Shown: positions 1-5,822, counted from the stretch's first letter. The stretch is DNA of 6,170 nt from Rickettsia typhi (GCA_945906835.1 CAMDRL010000082.1:1-6170); one strand, 5' to 3'. Notes: generated by a model from the sequence alone, not told the origin. Translations and numbers: made by a program.

Positions 1-462
1 ATGCTCTGAATCAACTGGAATAATTTTGGCACCACTTTTCTTCGCTGCCTCAACTAAAAAACTTCCTGCGCAAACTAAAGATTCTTTATTAGCTAAAGCA
101 ATTTCAGAGCCTGCTTCAATTGCAGCCAAAGTTGGCAACATTCCCACAGCGCCAACAATTGCTGAAATGAATAAATCACATTTGATTTTTGCTACATTCA
201 AAATCTCTTCTTTACCGTATAAAATTTGGCAATTTTTTAAGGAAGATAATGCTGATTTTAATTCTGAAAAATGAGTTTTATTTTCAATTGCAACGAAAGA
301 GGGTTTTATTTGTAAGGCTTGAGAGATAAGAGTTTTGACATCATTGCCAGCAACTAAAGCAATAACCTCAAAATTTTCTGGGGAGTTTTTTATTACCTCA
401 ATGGTATTTTTCCCAATTGAACCAGTTGAGCCAAAGATGGAGATTTTCTTTTTTGATTTCAT
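1..462 (-). CDS. dxr: 1-deoxy-D-xylulose 5-phosphate reductoisomerase, N-terminal part (runs off window)
   Basis: Dxr converts 1-deoxy-D-xylulose 5-phosphate to 2-C-methyl-D-erythritol 4-phosphate with NADPH, the first committed step of the cytosolic MEP isoprenoid pathway. The 154 codons visible start with an NADPH-binding Rossmann motif GSTGSIG (residues 11-17). They go on to the family signature ANKES (124-128) and end in PVDSEH (149-154), whose Asp151 and Glu153 match the metal-binding Asp/Glu of the family. A full protein has about 390 residues, so more than half lies beyond base 1. The ATG at 462 puts the Rossmann motif at the usual distance from the N-terminus. The frame stays open upstream to about base 594 but offers no ATG there and reads through repeat DNA. 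No Shine-Dalgarno is visible. The gene lies 271 nt downstream of rbfA on the same strand, across a repeat array. Identification is firm. Confidence 0.95.
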   Translation of the reverse strand, partial: MKSKKKISIFGSTGSIGKNTIEVIKNSPENFEVIALVAGNDVKTLISQALQIKPSFVAIENKTHFSELKSALSSLKNCQILYGKEEILNVAKIKCDLFISAIVGAVGMLPTLAAIEAGSEIALANKESLVCAGSFLVEAAKKSGAKIIPVDSEH

Positions 463-550
463 TATTTTGGCTTTTGATTTTTTAGACTTTGATTTTAGGA
501 CACAATGCGCCTTATCTAACGCCCCTAACCCCTCCTTATCAAGGAGGGGG

Positions 551-636
551 ACTAAACCCGAACTTGGAGCAGTTGCCTCCTTTATCAAAAGAGACTAAAC
601 CCAAACTCGGAGCAGTTCCCCTCCTTGATAAGGAGG
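551..636. repeat. Diverged 43-nt tandem duplication within the array
   Basis: Two adjacent 43-nt units, 551-593 and 594-636, each begin with actaaaccc, run through ggagcagtt and end in a palindrome copy. The first 27 bases match at 24 positions (differences at offsets 10, 15 and 25). The palindrome part is intact in the second unit and degenerate in the first. The second unit overlaps the start of the 33-nt repeats, so the array seems to have grown in at least two steps. The 43-nt period is older, judging by its divergence. Confidence 0.85.
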
Positions 637-702
637 ATATTTTAAATTCTCCCCTCCTTGATAAGGAGGATATTTTAAATTCTCCCCTCCTTGATAAGGA
701 GG
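618..702. repeat. 33-nt direct tandem repeat, two identical full units plus a partial third
   Basis: Units at 618-650 and 651-683 are identical. Each is a palindrome (ccctccttgataaggagg core) followed by an AT-rich tail, atattttaaattct. The third unit starts at 684 and keeps only the palindrome before G-rich sequence takes over. Identical units suggest recent slippage or unequal recombination. The period is a multiple of three, so it creates repeat-encoded open frames on both strands. These have no start, domain or homologue I can recognise and I do not call them genes. Confidence 0.93.
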
Positions 703-733
703 GGCGGGGGGCGGTAGATAACACAAACTCGCA

Positions 734-1129
734 TTAACTTTTCTTCTTACCGCCCCTCTTAGGCTTTTCCTTCACTTCACTAAAATTCTTCGCCTCTTGT
801 GCAATCAACGCCTCCAAACTCAAAGCCTTATCCTGCGTTCTATCTAAAATAAACACAATTTCAGGCACCACGCGCGACAAAATTCTCTTCGCCAATTGAT
901 GGCGAAAATGCGGCGCCATCTCATTTAATTTTTTCACAATTTTACTGTGAATTGGTTCATTACCAAAAATATCAATGTAAACTTTTACATTCTTAGCATC
1001 AGGACTAACATCTGCTTCAAGAACGGTTATGTAACTTCCAGGAACTGTCAAAATATCATCTCTCAAAAAAATCTCCGAGATATTTCTTTTAATATTTTCT
1101 CCAATTTGTAGCTGTCTTTGACTTTTCAT
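734..1129 (-). CDS. rbfA: Ribosome-binding factor A
   Basis: RbfA is a small KH-like protein that binds the 30S subunit near the 16S 5' helix and assists late 30S maturation and cold adaptation in the cytoplasm. The 131-residue product opens with the family's SQRQLQIGENIKRNISEIF helix (about residues 3-21). It has a central V.VYIDIFG strand (48-56) and HQLAKRIL (77-84), and ends with the family's VPEIVFILD (88-96), then a Lys-rich tail (PKRGGKKKS). Length is normal. I chose the ATG at 1129 because it places the conserved helix at the N-terminus. A TTG at 1168 would add 13 poorly conserved residues. No Shine-Dalgarno precedes either. It lies 51 nt downstream of the dioxygenase-like gene, and dxr follows beyond the repeat array. 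The usual neighbours infB and truB are not in the window. Identification rests on overall pattern and is strong. Confidence 0.92.
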   Translation of the reverse strand: MKSQRQLQIGENIKRNISEIFLRDDILTVPGSYITVLEADVSPDAKNVKVYIDIFGNEPIHSKIVKKLNEMAPHFRHQLAKRILSRVVPEIVFILDRTQDKALSLEALIAQEAKNFSEVKEKPKRGGKKKS

Positions 1130-1180
1130 TTTAACTAAATTGATTTTAAAAAAATCGCGCTGTAGCAAAGCATAAGCGGA

Positions 1181-1858
1181 TTAGAAACTTTTATATTGAT
1201 GCGTACCACGCATTGTAATATCAAATGTACAAAGTTTAATGGAATTTGGATTTAAAATATCTGAATTAACAACCTTTGCCGTTAAAAGTTTTCTTTCATC
1301 TTCATCATAAGCCAAATATTGATAATCCGTGGCATTGTAAGGATGATCTTCAAAATACATTTCAGCTTCAATTTTGCCAAATTTTTGATGATAAATATTC
1401 ATATTAATATGCGGAGCTCTACCGGGGTTTGCTCCAGGCATGATTGTAATAAAGTGATAATTACCAAGATTATCCGTAATTGCACGACCCGACATGTTAA
1501 AATATTCATCAACATATTCACTATCAGGCTCAAGCAAAGTATGATATTTTCCTGCCGCATTAGTTTGCCAAACTTCAATTACCGCACCTTCAATTGGCAC
1601 TCCAAAAGAATCTACAACTGCACCTTGTAAAAAAATTATTTCACCAAAAGCACGATAAAATGAACCAACTTTTTTAGCTAAATTGTTACTGGTAACAAAA
1701 GTTTCTGGCATTGAAATATCTGCCGCAAAAAATCTTGTTGGTGTTATTTTTCTTGGATTAAAGACTGATAATTTTTGACCCTGTTGAGCATCTTGCGCTA
1801 AAGAGTTTTGACTGAAAGTGCTGAAGAGAAATAAAATTAGTAATAAATTTTTAATCAT
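1181..1858 (-). CDS. Exported intradiol ring-cleavage dioxygenase-like protein, iron site apparently incomplete
   Basis: The 225-residue product begins with a signal peptide: charged start, LLLILFLF core, probable signal peptidase I cut after SLA at residue 21. The mature protein should be periplasmic or secreted. Residues about 76-175 carry the intradiol dioxygenase fold: LQGAVVDSFGVPIEGAVIEV, WQTNAAGKYHT, GRAITDNLGNYHF, PGANPGRAPHI and MYFEDHP. In protocatechuate 3,4-dioxygenase the iron ligands are two Tyr and two His. Here Tyr105 (GKYHT) and His150 (PHI) are present, but the second Tyr (motif PGPYPW) aligns with Asn144 and the second His (HIHF) with Asn152. It may therefore be non-catalytic or use a different metal site; substrate unknown. 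An ATG at 1909 would add 17 residues encoded by intergenic repeat DNA and spoil the signal peptide, so I chose 1858. The gene lies between dcd and rbfA, same strand. The beta-subunit name pcaH often given to such proteins is not justified here. Confidence 0.85.
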   Translation of the reverse strand: MIKNLLLILFLFSTFSQNSLAQDAQQGQKLSVFNPRKITPTRFFAADISMPETFVTSNNLAKKVGSFYRAFGEIIFLQGAVVDSFGVPIEGAVIEVWQTNAAGKYHTLLEPDSEYVDEYFNMSGRAITDNLGNYHFITIMPGANPGRAPHINMNIYHQKFGKIEAEMYFEDHPYNATDYQYLAYDEDERKLLTAKVVNSDILNPNSIKLCTFDITMRGTHQYKSF

Positions 1859-1881
1859 ATTTTTTGAATAAACGCATTTGT

Positions 1882-1938
1882 CATTCCCACCTTTCCTTGC
1901 CATTCCCATCTTTCTTTTTCATTTCCTCGAAGGCAGAA
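1882..1938. repeat. Degenerate 19-nt tandem repeat beside a large palindrome
   Basis: Three consecutive segments starting at 1882, 1901 and 1920 share cattccca.ctttc or a decayed version (cattcccacctttccttgc, cattcccatctttcttttt, catttcctcgaaggcagaa), giving a 19-nt period. The third segment runs into the left arm of the palindrome that follows. The motif resembles the outer end of that element (cattttcacgaagg when the right side is read on the minus strand), so these may be remnants of partial copies. Confidence 0.55.
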
Positions 1939-1989
1939 ATCCAGTAATCACTTTACTAAAAGCTGGATTCCCGCCTTCGTGAAAATGAC
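1919..1989. repeat. Large imperfect palindrome, intergenic REP-like element
   Basis: Inner arms 1928-1944 and 1963-1979 (17 nt each, cgaaggc...aatccag against ctggatt...gccttcg) match at 15 of 17 positions around an 18-nt loop. Pairing extends outward with some mismatches through catttcct and gaaaatg. The consensus gtcattcccgcgaaggcggg-aatccag is a frequent intergenic palindrome in many Proteobacteria; that is recalled knowledge, not a search result. It lies 3' of dcd and 5' of the dioxygenase-like gene, so in a minus-strand transcript it would form a stable hairpin between the two. There is no U-run after it, so function as an intrinsic terminator is doubtful. Confidence 0.8.
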
Positions 1990-2013
1990 AAAGAGAAGAG
2001 ATGATGACAAGAA

Positions 2014-2583
2014 TCAAACCTTTGGCAGCGTAACCCCAACCTGACCCATATATTTTCCATTCCTTTTATCATAAGAAATTTCACAGGGCACATCACCTTT
2101 AAAAAACAAAAACTGACAAGCTCCTTCAAAAGCATAAATCTTAGCAGGAAGCGGAGTGGTATTAGAAAATTCTAAAGTAACATGACCTTCCCAACCAGGT
2201 TCTAATGGCGTTACATTAACAATAATACCACATCTGGCATAAGTAGATTTACCAACACAAACCACCAAAACATCTTTTGGAATACGAAAATATTCCACCG
2301 TGCGCGCAAGAGCAAAACTATTTGGCGGAATGATACAAACATCTGTAGTACGATTTACAAAACTATTATCAGAAAAGTTTTTTGGATCAACAATTGCTGA
2401 ATCGATATTAGTAAAAATTTTGAATTCATTAGAAACTCTGGCATCATAACCATAAGAAGAATTTCCGTAAGAAATTATTTTTTCTCCTTTTTCGTCAAAT
2501 TTAACTTGTTGTTCAACGAATGGCTCAATCATGTTTTGATTCTTTACCAATGCGGCAATAGATTTATCTGATAAAATTGTCAT
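2014..2583 (-). CDS. dcd: dCTP deaminase
   Basis: Dcd deaminates dCTP to dUTP and ammonia, feeding dUTPase and thymidylate synthesis in the cytosol. It acts as a homotrimer of the dUTPase-like jelly-roll fold and is feedback-inhibited by dTTP in characterised members. The 189-residue product is near the family length (about 185-195). It shows [20 protein letters not shown] (37-56), then [19 protein letters not shown] (111-129) with the nucleotide-binding Ser/Arg pair, and [19 protein letters not shown] (133-151). Glu138 in LEF corresponds to the catalytic Glu. It ends with [14 protein letters not shown], typical of the alphaproteobacterial type. The ATG at 2583 gives the expected MTILSDKSI start and has no visible Shine-Dalgarno. 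It is divergent from the cation antiporter gene and leads the minus-strand gene run. No missing key residue is apparent. Confidence 0.97.
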   Translation of the reverse strand: MTILSDKSIAALVKNQNMIEPFVEQQVKFDEKGEKIISYGNSSYGYDARVSNEFKIFTNIDSAIVDPKNFSDNSFVNRTTDVCIIPPNSFALARTVEYFRIPKDVLVVCVGKSTYARCGIIVNVTPLEPGWEGHVTLEFSNTTPLPAKIYAFEGACQFLFFKGDVPCEISYDKRNGKYMGQVGVTLPKV

Positions 2584-2618
2584 TTATTTATTATTTATTG
2601 AATCGCATGAAAAGTTGC

Positions 2619-2647
2619 TTGCGTGTAAGAAAGACGCAGTTTATAAA
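2619..2647 (+). promoter_or_regulatory. Candidate sigma-70-type promoter for the cation antiporter gene
   Basis: A -35-like TTGCGT (2619-2624), a 17-nt spacer and a -10-like TATAAA (2642-2647) lie in the divergent dcd/antiporter spacer. Transcription would start near 2654, leaving a leader of about 60 nt before the ATG at 2715. The -10 sits in tttataaa, which reads the same on both strands, so it could also serve a dcd promoter, although I see no well-spaced -35 for that direction. In AT-rich DNA such matches arise by chance. Confidence 0.3.
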
Positions 2648-2714
2648 CCCAAAATCTCAATTGCAATTTAAAAAATTCTTTTTGCAAATTCCCCTAAAAT
2701 TTTATTTAATAAAA

Positions 2715-4520
2715 ATGCACGACATCAGCTATCTACGCGATATCTTAATTCTATTATTTGCCTCTGTTGCAATCGTAGTTATTTTTAGACAATTTGGCTT
2801 AAGTCCTGCTCTTGGTTATTTAGTTGCTGGTGCAGCAATTGGTCCTTTTGGATTTGGCGTTTTAACCAGTGGAGAAACTACAAAATCCATTGCTGAGTTT
2901 GGTATTGTATTTCTACTTTTTGCCATTGGATTAGAATTAACTTTTGGTCGCTTAATGGCGATGAGAAAATATGTTTTGGGATTTGGTAGTTTGCAGGTTA
3001 TACTTACTTCAGGTCTTGTTTCATATGTTTGCTACAGATTTTTTGCTCTCTCCCCTGAAGCCTCTTTGATTATTGGTAGCGCGCTTTCTCTTTCTTCTAC
3101 CGCAATTGTATTGCAAGTAATTGCCGAAAATAGCGAAGAAACAACTCGCGTTGGTCGCTTATCTTTTTCAATTTTGCTTATGCAAGATTTAGCAGTAATT
3201 CCAATTTTGGTATTACTTCCAGTTTTAGCGAAAGAAAATGTTAACCTACTTTCAGCCCTTGGCACAGCCTTCATGGATGCAATTATTGCCATGGTTATTA
3301 TTTTTGTTGTTGGGCGATCTTTACTGCGACCAGTTTATCGAATTATCGCTGAATCAAAAAACGATGTTTTGTTTTTAAGCTTCACCTTAATTGTAATTTT
3401 AGGATCAGCCTATTTAAGCAATTACATGGGATTATCTTTTGCACTTGGAGCCTTTATTGCTGGTTTAATGGTTGCAGAAACAGAATATAAATATCGCGTT
3501 GAAGAAGAAATTCTCTCTCTCAAATCACTTTTGATGGGTCTGTTTTTCATGACAATAGGCATGTCTTTTGACTTTGATTTACTTGTTCAAAGCTTCCCTA
3601 TGATTGTTGCAGCATCAGTCGCTCTAATCATAGCCAAATCCTCCATTATTATACTTTTATGTAAAATTTTTCGCTTCCCCTTAGCGCCTTCAATTCATGC
3701 TGGATTACTTTTATCGCAAGGCGGTGAATTTGCTTTCGTAGTTTTTGTAATGGCTGTTCAACAGAAATTCATGGAACCCGATGTATCTCAGTTCCTCATG
3801 ACCGTAGTCACATTAACTATGGCTCTAACGCCTTTACTTGCAAGCGTTGGTCGCCAAATTAAAAGTCGTCTTTATGTAAAAGCAGTATTACATGACAATA
3901 AAATTAAAAGAGAAGTTGGTGACATTTCTAAACATATCATCATTATCGGCTTCACTAAAGTTGGTCGCATTGTTTCTTATATTTTGCGCAAAAGAGGTCT
4001 TAATTATCTAATCATTGATAATAATCATCGCTTAGTGCGCATAGAAAAAAATAACGGCTACAATATTTATTACGGCGATGCCATGAATATTGACATTCTG
4101 CGCCATCTTGGAATTGAAAGATCTGAATCAGTTATTGTGGCAATGGAAGATGAAATTGCTTGTTTAAAAATCACTCGCTTCATTCATGAAAACTTTCCCA
4201 ATGTTTCAATAATAGCTAAATCAGAAAATATTAATAATGCCGAAAGATTTAAAAAAGTTGGAGCAAGTTTAGTGGTTTCTAAAAATCTTGAAACTGGCTT
4301 ACAACTTACCAAAGCAGCCATGCTTGCAACTGGAATCAACAATAGCGAGATTGATAGCACAATCGATTCTTTTAGAGATATTCATTCTGAAATAATTAGA
4401 GATGTAATTCTTCACAGCGAAATTGGAGGTGAAAGTCATAAAAAACCTTCAGAAGAAGAAACGGAACTCGCAGCAAAAGCAGAAGTGGAATCAGATTTAA
4501 CAACCACCACCACTATTTAA
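2715..4520 (+). CDS. KefB/KefC-type monovalent cation:proton antiporter (CPA2) with RCK/TrkA-N domain
   Basis: An inner-membrane antiporter of the CPA2 family, expected to exchange K+ or Na+ for H+. The 601-residue product has the KefB/C length and order: about a dozen hydrophobic segments over residues 5-380, then a cytosolic RCK/TrkA-N Rossmann domain (about 405-530) and a charged tail ending in a Thr run. Family landmarks are AEFGIVFLLFAIGLEL (60-75), SLSSTAIVLQVI (125-136), QDLAVIPIL (157-165), SYMGLSFALGAFIAGL-like region (about 235-251), GLFFMTIGMSFDF (275-287) and SQGGEFAFVVF (334-344). The RCK domain opens HIIIIGFTKVGR, so the middle Gly of GxGxxG is Thr414. Asp435 at the end of beta-2 suggests NAD(H)-type binding. 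I chose the ATG at 2715: it puts the first membrane helix right after the start, whereas the open frame back to a TTG at 2577 would overlap the dcd start. Whether it is glutathione-gated like KefC cannot be told. The 3' end overlaps the convergent metallopeptidase gene by 24 nt. Confidence 0.9.
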   Translation: MHDISYLRDILILLFASVAIVVIFRQFGLSPALGYLVAGAAIGPFGFGVLTSGETTKSIAEFGIVFLLFAIGLELTFGRLMAMRKYVLGFGSLQVILTSGLVSYVCYRFFALSPEASLIIGSALSLSSTAIVLQVIAENSEETTRVGRLSFSILLMQDLAVIPILVLLPVLAKENVNLLSALGTAFMDAIIAMVIIFVVGRSLLRPVYRIIAESKNDVLFLSFTLIVILGSAYLSNYMGLSFALGAFIAGLMVAETEYKYRVEEEILSLKSLLMGLFFMTIGMSFDFDLLVQSFPMIVAASVALIIAKSSIIILLCKIFRFPLAPSIHAGLLLSQGGEFAFVVFVMAVQQKFMEPDVSQFLMTVVTLTMALTPLLASVGRQIKSRLYVKAVLHDNKIKREVGDISKHIIIIGFTKVGRIVSYILRKRGLNYLIIDNNHRLVRIEKNNGYNIYYGDAMNIDILRHLGIERSESVIVAMEDEIACLKITRFIHENFPNVSIIAKSENINNAERFKKVGASLVVSKNLETGLQLTKAAMLATGINNSEIDSTIDSFRDIHSEIIRDVILHSEIGGESHKKPSEEETELAAKAEVESDLTTTTTI

Positions 4521-5192
4521 AGTGTGCTTACATTGTTTCCAATGTGGTAAAAATTCATCCATGTGAGCAAAAAACTTTTTACTGTGGTTGCGTTCCAACA
4601 AATGCACCATTTCATGCACCACAATATATTCCAAACAACTGATTGGCTTTTTTGCTAACTCCAAATTAAGCCAAATTCTTTGAGCTGTAGGGTTACAAGT
4701 TCCCCATCTAGTTTTCATTTTTTTCACACCAAACTCTTTAACTCTAACCTGCATTTTTGGCTCAAATTCAGCAATATATTTTGGGATTATTTTCTTTAAT
4801 TCTTTGCGATACCAACTCTCAATAACTTTTTTTCTAAGATTGATTGTTGAACCTTTTTTAATTTTTAGAAAAATAGTTTTATCCTTTAAAATAACTGCTG
4901 AAGAAGATTTTTCTTCAAGAATTTCCAACACATATTCTTCACCAAAAAAATAATGCTTTTCTCCCGCTAAATATTTTTGAGTAATTTTTTTCTGATAATT
5001 GTGACCAATAAATTTTTCTCGTTTTTCTTTAACCCAATTTATTTTTGAACTAATAAATTTAGTAATTTCAGATAGACTCATGCGCAGAGGCGCACTTACT
5101 CTCACTTCTCTTGAAGGATAAACTACTAAACGAATGGATTTGATTTTTTTCTGAATTAAAGTGATTGGAATATCTAAAATATTGATCTGCAT
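4497..5192 (-). CDS. YgjP/DUF45 (SprT-like) zinc metallopeptidase family protein
   Basis: The 231-residue product belongs to the YgjP-like DUF45 family, often annotated as M48-type or SprT-like metal-dependent hydrolase. Its cellular substrate is unknown. The N-terminal half is a beta-rich, Lys-rich region starting with KSIRLVVYPSREVRVSAP (18-35), as in the family. The C-terminal half has TRWGTCNP (161-168) and LNLELAKKP (175-183). The zinc site is HEMVH (193-197): His193 and His197 as ligands and Glu194 as catalytic base, with His203 in NHSKKF as probable third ligand. The set looks complete. There is no signal peptide, so it is probably cytosolic. The ATG at 5192 gives a normal family N-terminus and has no Shine-Dalgarno. 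The last residues, NSGGGC, come from the same (ACC)n tract that encodes the Thr run of the convergent antiporter, which overlaps it by 24 nt. tRNA-Pro lies 48 nt upstream on the same strand and could be cotranscribed. Confidence 0.88.
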   Translation of the reverse strand: MQINILDIPITLIQKKIKSIRLVVYPSREVRVSAPLRMSLSEITKFISSKINWVKEKREKFIGHNYQKKITQKYLAGEKHYFFGEEYVLEILEEKSSSAVILKDKTIFLKIKKGSTINLRKKVIESWYRKELKKIIPKYIAEFEPKMQVRVKEFGVKKMKTRWGTCNPTAQRIWLNLELAKKPISCLEYIVVHEMVHLLERNHSKKFFAHMDEFLPHWKQCKHTLNSGGGC

Positions 5193-5240
5193 AATCAGAT
5201 ATTACACTTAACATGAAGTGGCAAATAAATGCCAAAAAAA

Positions 5241-5317
<77 letters not shown>

Positions 5318-5436
5318 ACGAAGGAAAAGCCTAAAAAAGCTTTGTAGAAAAATAAATAAAAAAGTAATTTTTACTTGATTTGTTGTGAAGGGGCGACAAT
5401 AAACAGTCATTTTCATCAAAAGTCAACTTGTTTCTT

Positions 5437-5736
5437 ATGAAGAACTTAAAATTTCCACCAAAAATTTTATTATTTTTAACTTTATTATCTTTAGAATTAT
5501 GCTTGAATCGAAGTCAATCATTAGCTTGGGATGGCATTGATCAAGAAAGAAATTCTATAATCGAAATCCCTTCTGGAAATTTGGTAAGAGAAGGTTTGGT
5601 AATAGAATTTTATGATAATGACGATCTACATATGGGAAGAATAACCAGTATGACAACTATTGCCAGCGGCACTGAGTTGATAGTTGAAGATTTCAATGAA
5701 GATAAGCAAGAAAGAACGCTTATTATGGGAGAATAA
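5437..5736 (+). CDS. Small secreted protein, possible DUF5334-like family
   Basis: The 99-residue product starts with a Lys-rich N-terminus and a hydrophobic core ILLFLTLLSLELCL (10-23). A probable signal peptidase I site SLA lies before Trp31, so a mature protein of about 69 residues should be exported. There is no lipobox around Cys22. The mature part, WDGIDQERNSIIEIPSGNLV (31-50) followed by IEFYDNDD and GTELIVEDFNEDKQE, is acidic. It looks like a small beta-barrel built from two similar strands-and-turn units (IEFYDNDDLHMGRI and LIVEDFNEDKQERTL). The pattern WDG.D....S.IEI..GNLVR.G..IE.YD resembles a family of short secreted proteins annotated as DUF5334 in Rickettsia and relatives. That is recall, not a search. 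Function is unknown. I chose the ATG at 5437; a TTG at 5428 would add three residues. No Shine-Dalgarno is visible. Confidence 0.7.
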   Translation: MKNLKFPPKILLFLTLLSLELCLNRSQSLAWDGIDQERNSIIEIPSGNLVREGLVIEFYDNDDLHMGRITSMTTIASGTELIVEDFNEDKQERTLIMGE

Positions 5737-5745
5737 TTTCCGTCT

Positions 5746-5765
5746 CCCTCCTTATTAAGGAAGGG
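5746..5765. repeat. Isolated copy of the short palindromic element
   Basis: ccctccttattaaggaaggg forms an imperfect hairpin of the same family as the array at 518-710. It is followed by gggttagagga, which matches the tail of array copy 1 read on the minus strand (ggggttaggggcg). It sits 10 nt after the stop of the small secreted-protein gene and 57 nt before rfbB. It could act as a 3' stabilising hairpin for the former transcript, but there is no U-run and it has mismatches. Confidence 0.75.
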
Positions 5766-5822
5766 TTAGAGGAGATACTCATCGCAACTTTAAAACTAAT
5801 TTTAACAAGAAAATTACAATAA

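Larger units (their letters stand above)
518..710. repeat. Array of five short palindromic elements between rbfA and dxr
   Basis: Five copies of a short inverted repeat with core ccctcctt-N3-aaggaggg occur at 529-549, 576-593 (degenerate), 618-636, 651-669 and 684-704. Copies 1 and 5 are perfect 9-bp arms with 3-nt loops (atc or gat). Copies 3 and 4 have a 7-bp core, and copy 2 has lost much of its right arm. Copy 1 read on the minus strand continues into gttaggggcg, and the isolated copy at 5746-5765 has a matching tail, so the mobile unit is probably longer than the hairpin alone. The array fills most of the 271-nt rbfA-dxr spacer. Each hairpin could form in RNA from either strand. None is followed by a clear U-run, so they are not standard intrinsic terminators. 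The flank 463-517 is A/T-rich and shows nothing else recognisable. Confidence 0.9.

Noticed and set aside
26..598. Plus-strand open frames at 26-274 and 335-598
   Set aside because: They are antisense to dxr and, at the right end, run into the repeat array; dxr motifs on the minus strand settle the coding strand.
518..710. CRISPR array
   Set aside because: The repeats are adjacent without unique spacers, periods differ (43 and 33 nt), and no cas genes are present.
489..737. Plus-strand open frame with repeated LLDKEDILNSP, and its minus-strand counterpart at 539-724 with SRRGEFKISSL
   Set aside because: Both are created by the 33-nt repeat whose length is a multiple of three. There is no RBS, no domain, and the frames lie inside the palindrome array.
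1319..1630. 103-codon plus-strand open frame
   Set aside because: It is a shadow of the dioxygenase-like gene on the opposite strand, with no recognisable domain.
2577..2714. 46-residue N-terminal extension of the antiporter from a TTG at 2577
   Set aside because: It overlaps the dcd start on the other strand, covers the probable promoter region, and is absent from the KefB/C pattern, which starts just before the first membrane helix.
3032..3292. 86-codon minus-strand open frame
   Set aside because: It is a shadow within the antiporter coding sequence, with no recognisable domain.
4530..4545. acattg-tttc-caatgt hairpin as a terminator for the antiporter gene
   Set aside because: It is not followed by a U-run on the plus strand, and it lies inside the coding sequence of the convergent metallopeptidase gene.
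5219..5234. Hairpin tggca-aataaa-tgcca next to an A-run as a terminator for tRNA-Pro
   Set aside because: The A-run lies on the wrong side: on the minus strand the U-run precedes the hairpin, so it is not an intrinsic terminator for the tRNA.
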